Below, piece after piece: positions 7,744-14,778 of a stretch of DNA of 17,183 nucleotides (positions are counted from its first letter, which is position 1; each line of letters opens with the position of its first letter). The stretch covers positions 1 to 17,183 of the forward strand of contig CAZNWE010000079.1 of the NCBI GenBank assembly GCA_964576715.1. The letters run 5' to 3'. The stretch comes from SLRI01 sp964576715 (GTDB lineage Bacteria > Pseudomonadota > Alphaproteobacteria > Geminicoccales > Geminicoccaceae). Below the pieces are notes generated by a model, which saw nothing but the letters and a program-made list of their open reading frames with translations, was not told the DNA's origin and searched no databases. A program made the position numbers and the translations under genes.

Positions 7744-7980
7744 ATGCGGCATCCGGTTTTCCTGCCCCTCGTCCCGGGCTCCTGGGACGACCTCGTCGCC
7801 CGCGCCGCGCTCAAGGCGGCGGACTGGGTCCATGATCGTCTCTCCCGGCGCCTGCCGACCCTTGCTTCCGCCCCGTTGCCGGCCGATCCTTGGCGCCGGG
7901 TGACGGCAGCGGGAGGCGAGGCTCGTGGCGCGAACGCGAACCAAGAAGCTGATGAACGAGGCGGACGCGATCGTCCGTGA
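7744..7980 (+). CDS. Small hypothetical ORF preceding and overlapping dhaK
   Basis: The 78-codon frame starts at ATG 7744, behind the exceptional Shine-Dalgarno at 7731-7740. Codons 1 to about 60 show the strong G/C third-position bias of real genes here, and the bias fades where the frame overlaps the dhaK start. The N-terminal half (MRHPVFLPLV, then a helical stretch with two Trp residues around 17-45) looks protein-like; the C-terminal third is Gly/Ala/Arg/Asn-rich and may be a by-product of the overlap. I recognise no family. Its stop lies 53 bases inside dhaK in another frame, so translation could be coupled to dhaK. A regulatory leader, a small accessory protein or a gene remnant are all possible. 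Confidence 0.45.
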   Translation: MRHPVFLPLVPGSWDDLVARAALKAADWVHDRLSRRLPTLASAPLPADPWRRVTAAGGEARGANANQEADERGGRDRP

Positions 7981-8950
7981 GATGGCGGCCGGGGTGGCGG
8001 CGGTGCACGAGGCCGTCATCCGCCTGCACGACGAGGATTGGCGGGTGGTCCTTGCCCGTCAGTCGAGCCCCGCGGCCAAGGTCGGCATCGTCGTCGGCGG
8101 CGGCTCCGGACACGAGCCGGCCTTCCTCGGCTATGTCGGCCGCGGCTTGGCCGACGCCGCGGTCCTCGGCGACGTCTTCACCTCGCCCACGCCCGAGCCC
8201 ATCCTCACCGCCGCGCGCGCCGCGGCCCGCCCGGACGGCGTGCTCTTCCTCTACGGCAACTATGCCGGCGACGTGCTCAACTTCGACATGGCGGCCGAGC
8301 TCGCCGCGGCCGAGGGCATCTTGGTACGGACCGTGCGTGGTGCCGACGACATCGCTTCGGCACCGCCCGAGCGAGCTGCCGACCGCCGCGGCATCGCCGG
8401 CGGAGTCTTCCTGTTCAAGATCGCCGGTGCCGCTGCCGCCCTGGGCTGGCCGCTCGCCGAGGTCGAGCGGGTTGCGGCGAAGGCCGCGGCCGCGATGCGC
8501 AGCATGGGCGTCGCCCTCGAACCCTGCTCCTTGCCGGCCAGCCTCACTCCCACCTTCGCGATTCCCGCAGGCGCGATGGAGCTCGGCCTCGGCATCCACG
8601 GCGAGAAGGGGGCGATGGCCGGCCCGCTCGAGTCCGCCGACCGAGTGACCGACCGGCTGTTCGACGCCATCCAGGGCGAGCTGTCGCTCGAGCCGGGCGA
8701 ACGCTGTGCGCTCCTGGTCAACGGCCTTGGCGCCACCTCGTTCATGGAGTGTCATGTGGTGGCGCGGCGGGTGATGCAGCGGCTCGGTGCCATCGGCGCG
8801 ATCGTCCACCTCGCCCGGGTCGGCGAATATGTCACCTCGCTGGAGATGGCCGGGCTCTCCTTGACCTTGATGCGGCTCGACGAGGAGCTGACGCAGCTGC
8901 TCGACGCGCCGGCGCACGGCATCGCCTGGAACTCGCCGCCGGCTGCTTGA
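7925..8950 (+). CDS. dhaK: Dihydroxyacetone kinase subunit DhaK (ketotriose/ketotetrose kinase substrate-binding subunit)
   Basis: The product is 341 residues, the length of a stand-alone DhaK subunit. It carries GGGSGHEPA with H63, NYAGDVLNF with D116, and GIHGE with H225. H225 corresponds to the His that binds dihydroxyacetone as a covalent hemiaminal, and H63 and D116 to the other active-site residues. The C-terminal YVTSLEMAGLSLTLMRLDEEL is also typical. DhaK holds the ketose, but phosphoryl transfer needs DhaL, either as a fused C-terminal domain using ATP or as a separate subunit. Neither is present in the window: the next gene is unrelated. GTG at 7925 is chosen for the preceding GGGAGG and because KKLMNEADAIV matches the family N-terminus. 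It is divergent from lysR, its likely regulator. Substrate could be dihydroxyacetone or an erythrulose. Confidence 0.92.
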   Translation: MARTRTKKLMNEADAIVREMAAGVAAVHEAVIRLHDEDWRVVLARQSSPAAKVGIVVGGGSGHEPAFLGYVGRGLADAAVLGDVFTSPTPEPILTAARAAARPDGVLFLYGNYAGDVLNFDMAAELAAAEGILVRTVRGADDIASAPPERAADRRGIAGGVFLFKIAGAAAALGWPLAEVERVAAKAAAAMRSMGVALEPCSLPASLTPTFAIPAGAMELGLGIHGEKGAMAGPLESADRVTDRLFDAIQGELSLEPGERCALLVNGLGATSFMECHVVARRVMQRLGAIGAIVHLARVGEYVTSLEMAGLSLTLMRLDEELTQLLDAPAHGIAWNSPPAA

Positions 8951-9117
8951 GCAGCACCGAGCGGTGTTGGGACAATCCGGCGCAGCGGGTGGCGACCGCG
9001 GCCGGCCGGGCTTAACTCACCTCCAGGTCGAGCAGGCTTGCCGCTATCCGAGCATGGTGCTAGCCGACACCGACTGGGGGACCAGCACCGTTGTCCCGGG
9101 CAGCACGGCAGACAGAC

Positions 9118-10176
9118 ATGGCGCAAATCTCGATGGACCAGCAACCGGCCAACCATGACGTGATCGAAACGGACATGGTGATTATCGGCGCTGGACCGGT
9201 CGGTCTATTTGCAGTGTTCGAGGCCGGCCTGTTGGGCCTCAAATGCCATCTGGTCGACAACCTGGACAAGGTCGGCGGCCAGTGCGCCGAGCTCTACCCC
9301 GAAAAGCCGATCTTCGACATTCCGGCGGTTCCCCGCTGCACCGGCCAGGAACTGGTCGACCGACTGATGGAGCAGGCCGAGCCGTTCGGCCCGGTCTATC
9401 ATCTCAACCAGCAGGCAGAAGCGCTGAGCCGGCTGGAAAACGGGCACTGGCGCCTGGTCACCAGTGCCGGCACGGTGTTCGAGAGCCCCAACATCGTCAT
9501 CGCCGCGGGGGCCGGCAGTTTCGTGCCGCGCCGCATCCCGCTGCCCGGGGCCGAGGCCTTCGAGGGCACGTCGCTGTTTTATGCGGTTCGCCGCATGGCC
9601 GATTTCGAAGGCCGCCAGTTGTTGATCGCCGGTGGCGGCGACAGTGCCTTGGACTGGCTCTTGAACCTCGAGCCGGTCGCCGCTTCGGTGACCCTGTTAC
9701 ATCGGCGCGACGAGTTCCGCGCCGCCCCGGACAGCGTGGCGCGGATGCGCGAGCTGGTGGCCGCCGGCCGGGCCCGGCTGATCATCGGCCAGATCGCCGG
9801 GCTGGACGGCAGCGGCGCCATGCTGGAGCGGGTACGGATCAAGACGCCGGAGGCCGACATCGATCAGCCCTGCGACAGCCTCCTCGCCTTTTTCGGTTTG
9901 AAGATGGAACTCGGCCCGATCGCCGACTGGGGCCTCCACCTCGAGCGCAATCTGATCGAAGTAGAGACCGAGAGCTTCGAAACCAACCAGCAGGGTATTT
10001 TCGCGATCGGCGACATCATCACCTATCCGGGCAAGCTCAAGCTCATTCTTTCGGGCTTCCACGAGGCCGCCTTGATGTGCCAGAAGGCGTTCAAGTATGC
10101 CCGACCGGCCGAACGGCTGGTCTTCCGCTACACCACCTCGAGTTCCGACCTCCACAAGAAACTGGGCGTGGCCTGA
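9118..10176 (+). CDS. Ferredoxin--NADP+ reductase, thioredoxin-reductase-like type
   Basis: The product is 352 residues. The FAD-binding motif is GAGPVG at 24-29, followed by KVGGQCAELYPEKPIFDIPA at 51-70, a hallmark of the YumC/Rhodopseudomonas-type FNR family. The NADP-binding motif is GGGDSA at 172-177 with HRRDEFRA at 195-202. The redox CxxC of true thioredoxin reductases is absent. The C-terminus has GDIITYPGKLKLILSGFHEA, also typical. The enzyme moves electrons between NADPH and ferredoxin in the cytoplasm (EC 1.18.1.2). Its stop abuts the ferredoxin ATG, so the pair forms an operon. ATG at 9118 is preferred over a TTG at 9091. The 167-base gap from dhaK contains a weak promoter candidate, TTGCCG 9038-9043 and TAGCCG 9061-9066 with a 17-base spacer. 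Confidence 0.93.
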   Translation: MAQISMDQQPANHDVIETDMVIIGAGPVGLFAVFEAGLLGLKCHLVDNLDKVGGQCAELYPEKPIFDIPAVPRCTGQELVDRLMEQAEPFGPVYHLNQQAEALSRLENGHWRLVTSAGTVFESPNIVIAAGAGSFVPRRIPLPGAEAFEGTSLFYAVRRMADFEGRQLLIAGGGDSALDWLLNLEPVAASVTLLHRRDEFRAAPDSVARMRELVAAGRARLIIGQIAGLDGSGAMLERVRIKTPEADIDQPCDSLLAFFGLKMELGPIADWGLHLERNLIEVETESFETNQQGIFAIGDIITYPGKLKLILSGFHEAALMCQKAFKYARPAERLVFRYTTSSSDLHKKLGVA

Positions 10177-10491
10177 ATGGCAAAAGTCTTCGTCACCGAC
10201 CGCGACGGTGCCCGACATGAAGTGACCGGCGAGATCGGCTGGTCGGTGATGGAAATCATCCGCGACAACAACCTGCCGATCGAGGCCGCCTGCGGCGGCT
10301 GCTGCGCCTGCGCCACCTGCCACGTCTATGTCGACCCGGCTTGGCTGGCCAAGCTGCCCGAGGCCGACGACGACGAGAACATGATGCTGGACGAGGCGTT
10401 CGAGGTGCGGGAGAACTCGCGGCTCAGCTGCCAGATCAAGTACACGGCGGATCTCGACGGGCTCGAGGTGACGCTGGCGCCCGAGTTCTGA
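10177..10491 (+). CDS. Adrenodoxin-type [2Fe-2S] ferredoxin
   Basis: The product is 104 residues. The cluster motif is C39-x5-C45-x2-C48 with the fourth ligand at C85 (RLSCQI). The following HVYVDPAWLAKLP and the C-terminal KYTADLDGLEVTL are typical of alphaproteobacterial FdVI/FdxB-like ferredoxins. C43 is common in this group; C42, giving a Cys-Cys pair in the loop, is less usual. It is a small soluble electron carrier, and its start codon directly follows the reductase stop, making that enzyme the obvious partner. Downstream acceptors such as a P450, a hydroxylase or Fe-S assembly are not in the window. Confidence 0.93.
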   Translation: MAKVFVTDRDGARHEVTGEIGWSVMEIIRDNNLPIEAACGGCCACATCHVYVDPAWLAKLPEADDDENMMLDEAFEVRENSRLSCQIKYTADLDGLEVTLAPEF

Positions 10492-10520
10492 GGCGGGCTC
10501 GAGGCGGGGTCCGGCCGCTA

Positions 10521-10730
10521 ATGAAGACCCGGCTGGCGGGTGGGTTTGCCGCAGCGGCGGCGACCGTTGCAGTGCTGGCGCCGACGCCGGCCGCGGCGGC
10601 CGGCGGTGCCGGCGGCCATGCGGCGCCGACTTGTTGGGGATCGTTGTCTCGCGACTGCCGCCGCCCTATCACCGAACGCGCGCATGATTGTCGGCGGACA
10701 GCAGCAGTGCCGGACGACCATGCCCGCTAG
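10521..10730 (+). CDS. Short signal-peptide-like ORF of uncertain status
   Basis: A 69-codon frame starts at ATG 10521, with GAGGCGGGG about 11 bases upstream. Residues 1-27 look like a classical Sec signal peptide: MKTR, a long Ala/Val hydrophobic core, then PAAAA. A Gly/Ala/His stretch follows. After about codon 36 (PTCWGSL) the strong G/C third-position bias is lost and the remaining residues look random, as if a secreted-protein gene had been frameshifted or truncated. It ends 11 bases inside the acyltransferase. It may be a genuine tiny periplasmic protein, a gene remnant, or chance. No family recognised. Confidence 0.3.
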   Translation: MKTRLAGGFAAAAATVAVLAPTPAAAAGGAGGHAAPTCWGSLSRDCRRPITERAHDCRRTAAVPDDHAR

Positions 10731-11604
10731 CGCCGAGTTCAGCTATGCCGACCCGACCGATCCCAAGCTCCGTCAGCTCGCCATTCGCGGCATCGAGCGG
10801 CTGACCGGCAAGCGGCGCCTACACCGCCTCTATGCGCGCTACAATGCCGAGGCCTTGCCGGACGATGATTTCTTCTCGGCCGGGGTGCGGCTGCTCGAGC
10901 TCACCGTCGAGCACGACCCCGCGCGCCTCGCCGCGATCCCGCGGAGCGGGCCGCTCGTGGTGGTCGCCAACCATCCGTTCGGCGTCGTCGACGGCTGCGT
11001 GCTCGCCGCCTTGATCGGCCGGGTGCGCGCCGACTACCGGGTCGTCGCCCATGGCCTCTTGAGCCGCGCCCCGGAAGCGGCGGCACGGCTGTTGCCGATC
11101 GACTTCAGCCGGGAGCCCGGTGCGGTGGCGCGCAATGTCGAGGTGCGACGGCGGGCCATCGACTGGCTGCGGCAGGGGCACGTGATCATCGTCTTCCCGG
11201 CCGGCTGCGTCTCGACCGCGCCCAAGCCGTTCGCCCGCACCGCCGTCGACGAGCCGTGGAAACCGTTCACCGCACGGCTGATCCAGGGGGCCGAGGCGCC
11301 GGTCCTGCCGGTGCGATTCGCCGGCCAGAACAGCCGGCTGTTTCAGATCGCCAGCCACATGAGCGAAACCCTGCGGATGGCACTGTTGTTCAACGAGGTG
11401 AAGAACAAGATCGGCTCGGTGGTCAGGGTCGGCATCGGCGCCCCGGTGCCTTATGCAGCCCTCGCCCATCTGCGCGATCGGCAGGCCCTGGTCGACCATC
11501 TGCGCGCGCTGACCTACGGCCTGCCGCTGCCGGAGCCCCGCCTGGATGTGACGCCGCCCGGCGTCTATCGGGCCAGGCGGCGGGCCGCGCTGCGGCGGCG
11601 CTGA
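10720..11604 (+). CDS. Lysophospholipid acyltransferase (PlsC superfamily, hemolysin/OlsA-like)
   Basis: The product is 294 residues from ATG 10720. The acyltransferase block I is NHPFGVVDG with H85 and D91; the H-x5-D spacing is that of the hemolysin-like subgroup rather than H-x4-D. The second block is VFPAGCVS at 158-165, where a charged residue usually replaces the Cys. PVRFAGQNSRLFQIASHMSETLRMALLF at about 197-224 is characteristic of the same subgroup. Such enzymes transfer acyl chains to lysophosphatidic acid or lyso-ornithine lipids at the inner membrane. No transmembrane helix is evident, so peripheral attachment is likely. The start is uncertain: an ATG at 10684 would add 12 residues, and neither has a clear Shine-Dalgarno. 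The gene converges with the exonuclease gene across only 12 bases. The precise acceptor lipid is unknown. Confidence 0.85.
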   Translation: MPASAEFSYADPTDPKLRQLAIRGIERLTGKRRLHRLYARYNAEALPDDDFFSAGVRLLELTVEHDPARLAAIPRSGPLVVVANHPFGVVDGCVLAALIGRVRADYRVVAHGLLSRAPEAAARLLPIDFSREPGAVARNVEVRRRAIDWLRQGHVIIVFPAGCVSTAPKPFARTAVDEPWKPFTARLIQGAEAPVLPVRFAGQNSRLFQIASHMSETLRMALLFNEVKNKIGSVVRVGIGAPVPYAALAHLRDRQALVDHLRALTYGLPLPEPRLDVTPPGVYRARRRAALRRR

Positions 11605-11616
11605 CCATCACCCGGC

Positions 11617-13758
11617 TCAGTACCTGCCCTGGGCCCGGCGAATCGCCGCCTGCTGCTCGGAGACCTCGATCGCCTCGCGCAGGCTGTTGATGCCGGCGGC
11701 GGCCAGAAGGTCGATCAGCTTGAGGAAGGCGTAGCCGGTGGCGAGACTGTCGCCGAGTGCGGTGTGCCGCTCCTCGCCGGCGATCCTGATGCCGAAGCGC
11801 TCGGCCAGGCTGTCGAGCGTCAGGCTTTCCTCGGCACCGAAGATGGCGGCGGCCAGGAGCACCGTGTCGAGCACCGGATTGCTGAAGGCGACGCCGGCCT
11901 CCCGCTGCTTGAGGGTCAAGAACTTCATGTCGAAGGCGGCGTTGTGGGCGACCAGCACGGCGTCGCCGACGAACCGGTGGAAGCGCGGCAGCACCGCGGT
12001 GACCGGGTCGGCAGTGGCGACCATGGCATCGGTGATCCCGTGCACCTCGGCGGCCAGGCGGGGAATGCTGCGACCCGGGTGGATCAGCGAATTGAACACC
12101 TCGCCGCGCAGCATCCGGCCATTGACGATCCGCACCCCGGCGATCTGCACCATCCGGTCGCCCTTCGACGGCTCGAGCCCGGTCGTCTCGGTGTCGAACA
12201 CCACGTAGGTCAGGTCGCGGAGCGGCGTCTCGGCCACCGATTCCCAGGCGCGCCGCGCGAACAGATCGAAATCGTAGAACTCGGGCCGGGCGTCGAGCCG
12301 GACCGCGCCGTGCGCCTTGCTGCTGTCGAGCGCCACCGTGACCAGCGGCAGCCGCAGCCGGTGGCGGCCGGCGCCCGCCGGCTCGCACCAGATCTCGGTC
12401 TTGTGCCGGCTCAACACGTCGCTGCCGGTCATTGCCCCCAGCCCCTCGTCGAGCCGCTCGTCGAGCCAGGTCTCGAGCGCCTTGACCGGCACCGGCTCGC
12501 CGGTCCAAGTGACGTCGAGATTGGCGCGGCGCGCCTGCGCCCTGAGCTCGAGCACGAATTTTTCGACCTTGGCGAAAACCGCGGTCCGGTTCATCAGCCG
12601 GTCGACGAGATCGACCACGGCGGCACTGTCGCAGTGCAGCCAGACCGGGTCGCCCTTGATCTCGACCTCGAGTGCCCGGCGCTCGGAGCGCCGGTCGCGG
12701 ATCAGGTCGAGCAGGGTGGTGGCGAGCACCTGGGTCATCGGCCAGGCCGAGGAGAGCAGGTCCGAGGCGATCTCGTCGAGCCGGTCGAGCCGCTCGGCGA
12801 GCGCCCGGCCGTCCTCCTGGAAGGTGGTGCGCGCCGCCAGCTTCTCCTCGGCGTCGATCTCGACCTCGAGGGTCAACAGGTCGCCGACCATGCTGAGATT
12901 GGCGATCCGCTGGCGCATGTCGCTGGTCACCTCATGCAGCATGCGGTCGCGCCAGATGCCGGCGGCGAGCTCGTCGGTGACATCGTCGAAGATCACGACG
13001 TAGCCCATCGGCGCCTCCGGGCTGTCGGGGGCGTCGCGGCCGAGGGTGAGCGAGACGCGCCCCTTGAGCGTGTAGTTGCCGACTCGGGTGGCGGCGATGA
13101 CCAGGGCGGCGAGACCGTCCGGGTGATCGATGTAGCGGCCGCTGCGATAGCGGCTCTCGAGCCGGGTGAGCGCATGCTGGAAGGGCTGCTCGGTGACCAC
13201 CCCGAAGAACGAGCGGCCGAGGCCGAGATCGCCCGCGACATGGAGGATCTCGAGGGCCCGCTGATTGTAGAGCAGCACCTGGTGGCGGCGATTGCAGATC
13301 ACCACCCCCTGCTGCAGATCGCGCAGGATGGTGGCGAGGTACTGCTTTTGCGCCTCGCTCTCGGCGGTCGCGGTGGCGATCGTCCGGTCGATCTGCCTTC
13401 GGCTTTCGGTCAGGGCAGCGGTGACCTCGCGCGCCGCCGGCCCGAGGACGCCGAGATAGCGGCCGGTGCCGGCCGGGATCTCGCGCTCGGCCCCGGCGTG
13501 GGCGGCGGCTTTGAGGTGGTTGGCGATGGCGAGGATCGGCCGCGCCATGTGCTCGTCGAACTTGAGCCAGGTCCAGGCCGTGAGGCCGAGGACGACGGCA
13601 CTGACCGCACCGCCGCTGAGGACCAGATCGTCGAGCCGCAAGGCCTCGCCCAGGCGGGCGAGATAGACCATGGCGGCGATGACGGCGGCACTGCCACCGA
13701 GGCCGATCAGGGCGAAGAACACGAACAGCCTGAGGCGCAGGCTCAACCGTTCCAGCAA
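11617..13758 (-). CDS. Membrane PAS/degenerate-histidine-kinase protein fused to a DEDDh 3'-5' exonuclease
   Basis: The product is 713 residues. Two N-terminal membrane helices lie at about 8-34 and 46-66, then a HAMP-like linker (67-120), a PAS-like domain (about 139-260), and a HisKA-like helical segment with LHEVTSDMRQRI (H275). The ATPase-like region (about 375-475) retains one Asn (N390) but shows no G1/G2 glycine boxes, so it is probably catalytically dead. The C-terminus (about 515-685) is a DnaQ-type nuclease with a complete DEDDh set: D522 and E524 (FDTETTGLE), D610 (HNAAFD), H665 and D670 (HTALGD). DEDDh enzymes remove nucleotides from 3' ends of DNA, RNA or short oligonucleotides. 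The start is TTG, 4 bases after the response-regulator stop; an in-frame TTG at 13746 is an alternative. The role as a signal-controlled nuclease is inferred. Confidence 0.87.
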   Translation of the reverse strand: MLERLSLRLRLFVFFALIGLGGSAAVIAAMVYLARLGEALRLDDLVLSGGAVSAVVLGLTAWTWLKFDEHMARPILAIANHLKAAAHAGAEREIPAGTGRYLGVLGPAAREVTAALTESRRQIDRTIATATAESEAQKQYLATILRDLQQGVVICNRRHQVLLYNQRALEILHVAGDLGLGRSFFGVVTEQPFQHALTRLESRYRSGRYIDHPDGLAALVIAATRVGNYTLKGRVSLTLGRDAPDSPEAPMGYVVIFDDVTDELAAGIWRDRMLHEVTSDMRQRIANLSMVGDLLTLEVEIDAEEKLAARTTFQEDGRALAERLDRLDEIASDLLSSAWPMTQVLATTLLDLIRDRRSERRALEVEIKGDPVWLHCDSAAVVDLVDRLMNRTAVFAKVEKFVLELRAQARRANLDVTWTGEPVPVKALETWLDERLDEGLGAMTGSDVLSRHKTEIWCEPAGAGRHRLRLPLVTVALDSSKAHGAVRLDARPEFYDFDLFARRAWESVAETPLRDLTYVVFDTETTGLEPSKGDRMVQIAGVRIVNGRMLRGEVFNSLIHPGRSIPRLAAEVHGITDAMVATADPVTAVLPRFHRFVGDAVLVAHNAAFDMKFLTLKQREAGVAFSNPVLDTVLLAAAIFGAEESLTLDSLAERFGIRIAGEERHTALGDSLATGYAFLKLIDLLAAAGINSLREAIEVSEQQAAIRRAQGRY

Positions 13759-13762
13759 GACC

Positions 13763-14182
13763 TCAGCCCTCCGGCTCGGCGCCAGCGGCGGCGTCGGCGG
13801 CGGCGTCGGCGTCGGCGTCGAGCAGCCCGCGCACCGTGTCCCTGAGCTCGTCCATCGAGAACGGCTTGGTCAGATAGGCATCGGCACCCAGGGCCATGCC
13901 CTTCTCGATCTCGATCGCCCGGCTCTTGGCCGAGAGCATGACCACCTTGATGCCGGCTCTCGCCGGGTTCTGCTTGATCGTCTCGCAGATCTCGTAGCCG
14001 TCACGGCCGCCGACCATGACGTCGAGGATCACCAGATCGGGCGGCTCGGCCTCGATCGCCGACACCGCCTCGTCGCCGTCGGCGGCGGTGCGGACGGCGA
14101 ACCCCACAGTGCCCAAGAGGCGCTTGAGGTAGACGCGAATGCCGGGTTCGTCGTCGACGACGAGAATGCTCTGCTTTGCCAC
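13763..14182 (-). CDS. Single-domain response regulator (CheY-like receiver)
   Basis: The product is 139 residues. Receiver landmarks are the acidic pair D10-D11, the phosphoacceptor D54 (VILDVMV), S84 (VMLSAK) and K106 (LTKPF). No DNA-binding or enzymatic output domain follows, only a low-complexity Ala/Asp tail. The protein therefore likely signals by protein-protein contact. Its downstream neighbour, 4 bases away, is a kinase-like membrane protein fused to an exonuclease, a plausible partner. GTG at 14182 is chosen over a TTG at 14221 because AGGGAG sits 8 bases before it and the fold begins at once (AKQSILVVDDE). The gene follows the small membrane protein by 35 bases, so they are probably co-transcribed. 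Confidence 0.9.
   Translation of the reverse strand: MAKQSILVVDDEPGIRVYLKRLLGTVGFAVRTAADGDEAVSAIEAEPPDLVILDVMVGGRDGYEICETIKQNPARAGIKVVMLSAKSRAIEIEKGMALGADAYLTKPFSMDELRDTVRGLLDADADAAADAAAGAEPEG
13786..13820. repeat. GGCGTC/GGC tandem low-complexity repeat
   Basis: Short units GGCGTC and GGC are repeated in tandem inside the 3' end of the response-regulator gene and encode its Ala/Asp tail. Because all units are multiples of three bases, slippage would change tail length without breaking the frame. Confidence 0.6.
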
Positions 14183-14190
14183 GTCGGTCG

Positions 14191-14196
14191 CTCCCT
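14191..14196 (-). promoter_or_regulatory. Shine-Dalgarno AGGGAG deciding the response-regulator start
   Basis: On the minus strand AGGGAG lies 8 bases before GTG 14182, whereas the more upstream TTG at 14221 has no comparable site. This supports the shorter 139-residue protein. Confidence 0.6.
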
Positions 14197-14217
14197 GCTC
14201 ATCTGCTCGCCAGTCGT

Positions 14218-14763
14218 TCAACCGGGGCCATTCGGCCTTCTCGGTTGCGGTTCACAGACCACCCGGCGGACCGGGTCGTCCGGCTCCAAGGTCACCCAGT
14301 TCGGGTCGATCGGCCGGCCGCCCGCGTCCGCCGCGAGGCTGTCGCCGACATCGGCGCGGCGCGGTGTGGCGCAATCGTAGAGCTGCAGCGTGCCGGCGGT
14401 CGGGTACCAGCGGGTGACCAGGTAGACCACCGCCATCGCCATGTCCTCGACCTGGGGATGGCGGCGGATCTCGTTGGTGTCGACGGCGCTGAAGCGGTCG
14501 ACCTTGGGCGCCAGGTAGGTCCAGGGCTGCAGCGGCGAGCGTGAGCTGTAGCGCTCGGCCACCACCACATGGCCGGGCAACTCGGCGATCGTCCGGGCGG
14601 CCCAGGCGTAGTCCGACCAGATGTGGAAGGCGAGCATGCCCGCACCGGCGGCTGCCGGCAGCAGCCAGCCCGGCACCGGCCGGCGCAGCGCCTTGCACAG
14701 GATGAAGACGAGCGACGCCGCCCCGACCCCCACCATCAGCGTGCCGATCAAGGTCCAGATCAT
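14218..14763 (-). CDS. Small membrane-anchored hypothetical protein
   Basis: The product is 181 residues. Two hydrophobic segments lie at about residues 3-25 and 32-48, then a soluble domain of about 130 residues with AWAARTIAELPGHVVVAERY, WTYLAPKVDRFSAVD and VYLVTRWYPTAGTLQLYDC. The C-terminus is Pro/Arg-rich. I do not recognise a named family. The gene sits between the DUF294 gene (15 bases upstream) and the response regulator (35 bases downstream), so it is almost certainly part of the same transcript, and a role at the membrane beside the sensor-exonuclease is plausible. ATG at 14763 starts directly at the first helix. Codon use is like its neighbours, supporting a real gene. Confidence 0.75.
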   Translation of the reverse strand: MIWTLIGTLMVGVGAASLVFILCKALRRPVPGWLLPAAAGAGMLAFHIWSDYAWAARTIAELPGHVVVAERYSSRSPLQPWTYLAPKVDRFSAVDTNEIRRHPQVEDMAMAVVYLVTRWYPTAGTLQLYDCATPRRADVGDSLAADAGGRPIDPNWVTLEPDDPVRRVVCEPQPRRPNGPG

Positions 14764-14778
14764 GCGCGGCCCCTGATC

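Noticed and set aside
8955..8966. CACCGAGCGGTG hairpin just after dhaK as a terminator
   Set aside because: The stem is only four to five bases with a tiny loop and no T run follows.
9091..9117. TTG start at 9091 for the ferredoxin reductase
   Set aside because: Nine extra residues are unlike the family; ATG 9118 fits the usual N-terminal length before the FAD motif.
11764..13845. 693-codon open frame on the plus strand opposite the sensor-exonuclease
   Set aside because: It is a complementary shadow with low-complexity composition and no motifs, while the minus strand has a full DEDDh nuclease.
14183..14221. TTG start at 14221 for the response regulator
   Set aside because: It adds 13 residues outside the receiver fold, overlaps the membrane-protein stop and lacks a Shine-Dalgarno, whereas GTG 14182 has AGGGAG at good spacing.
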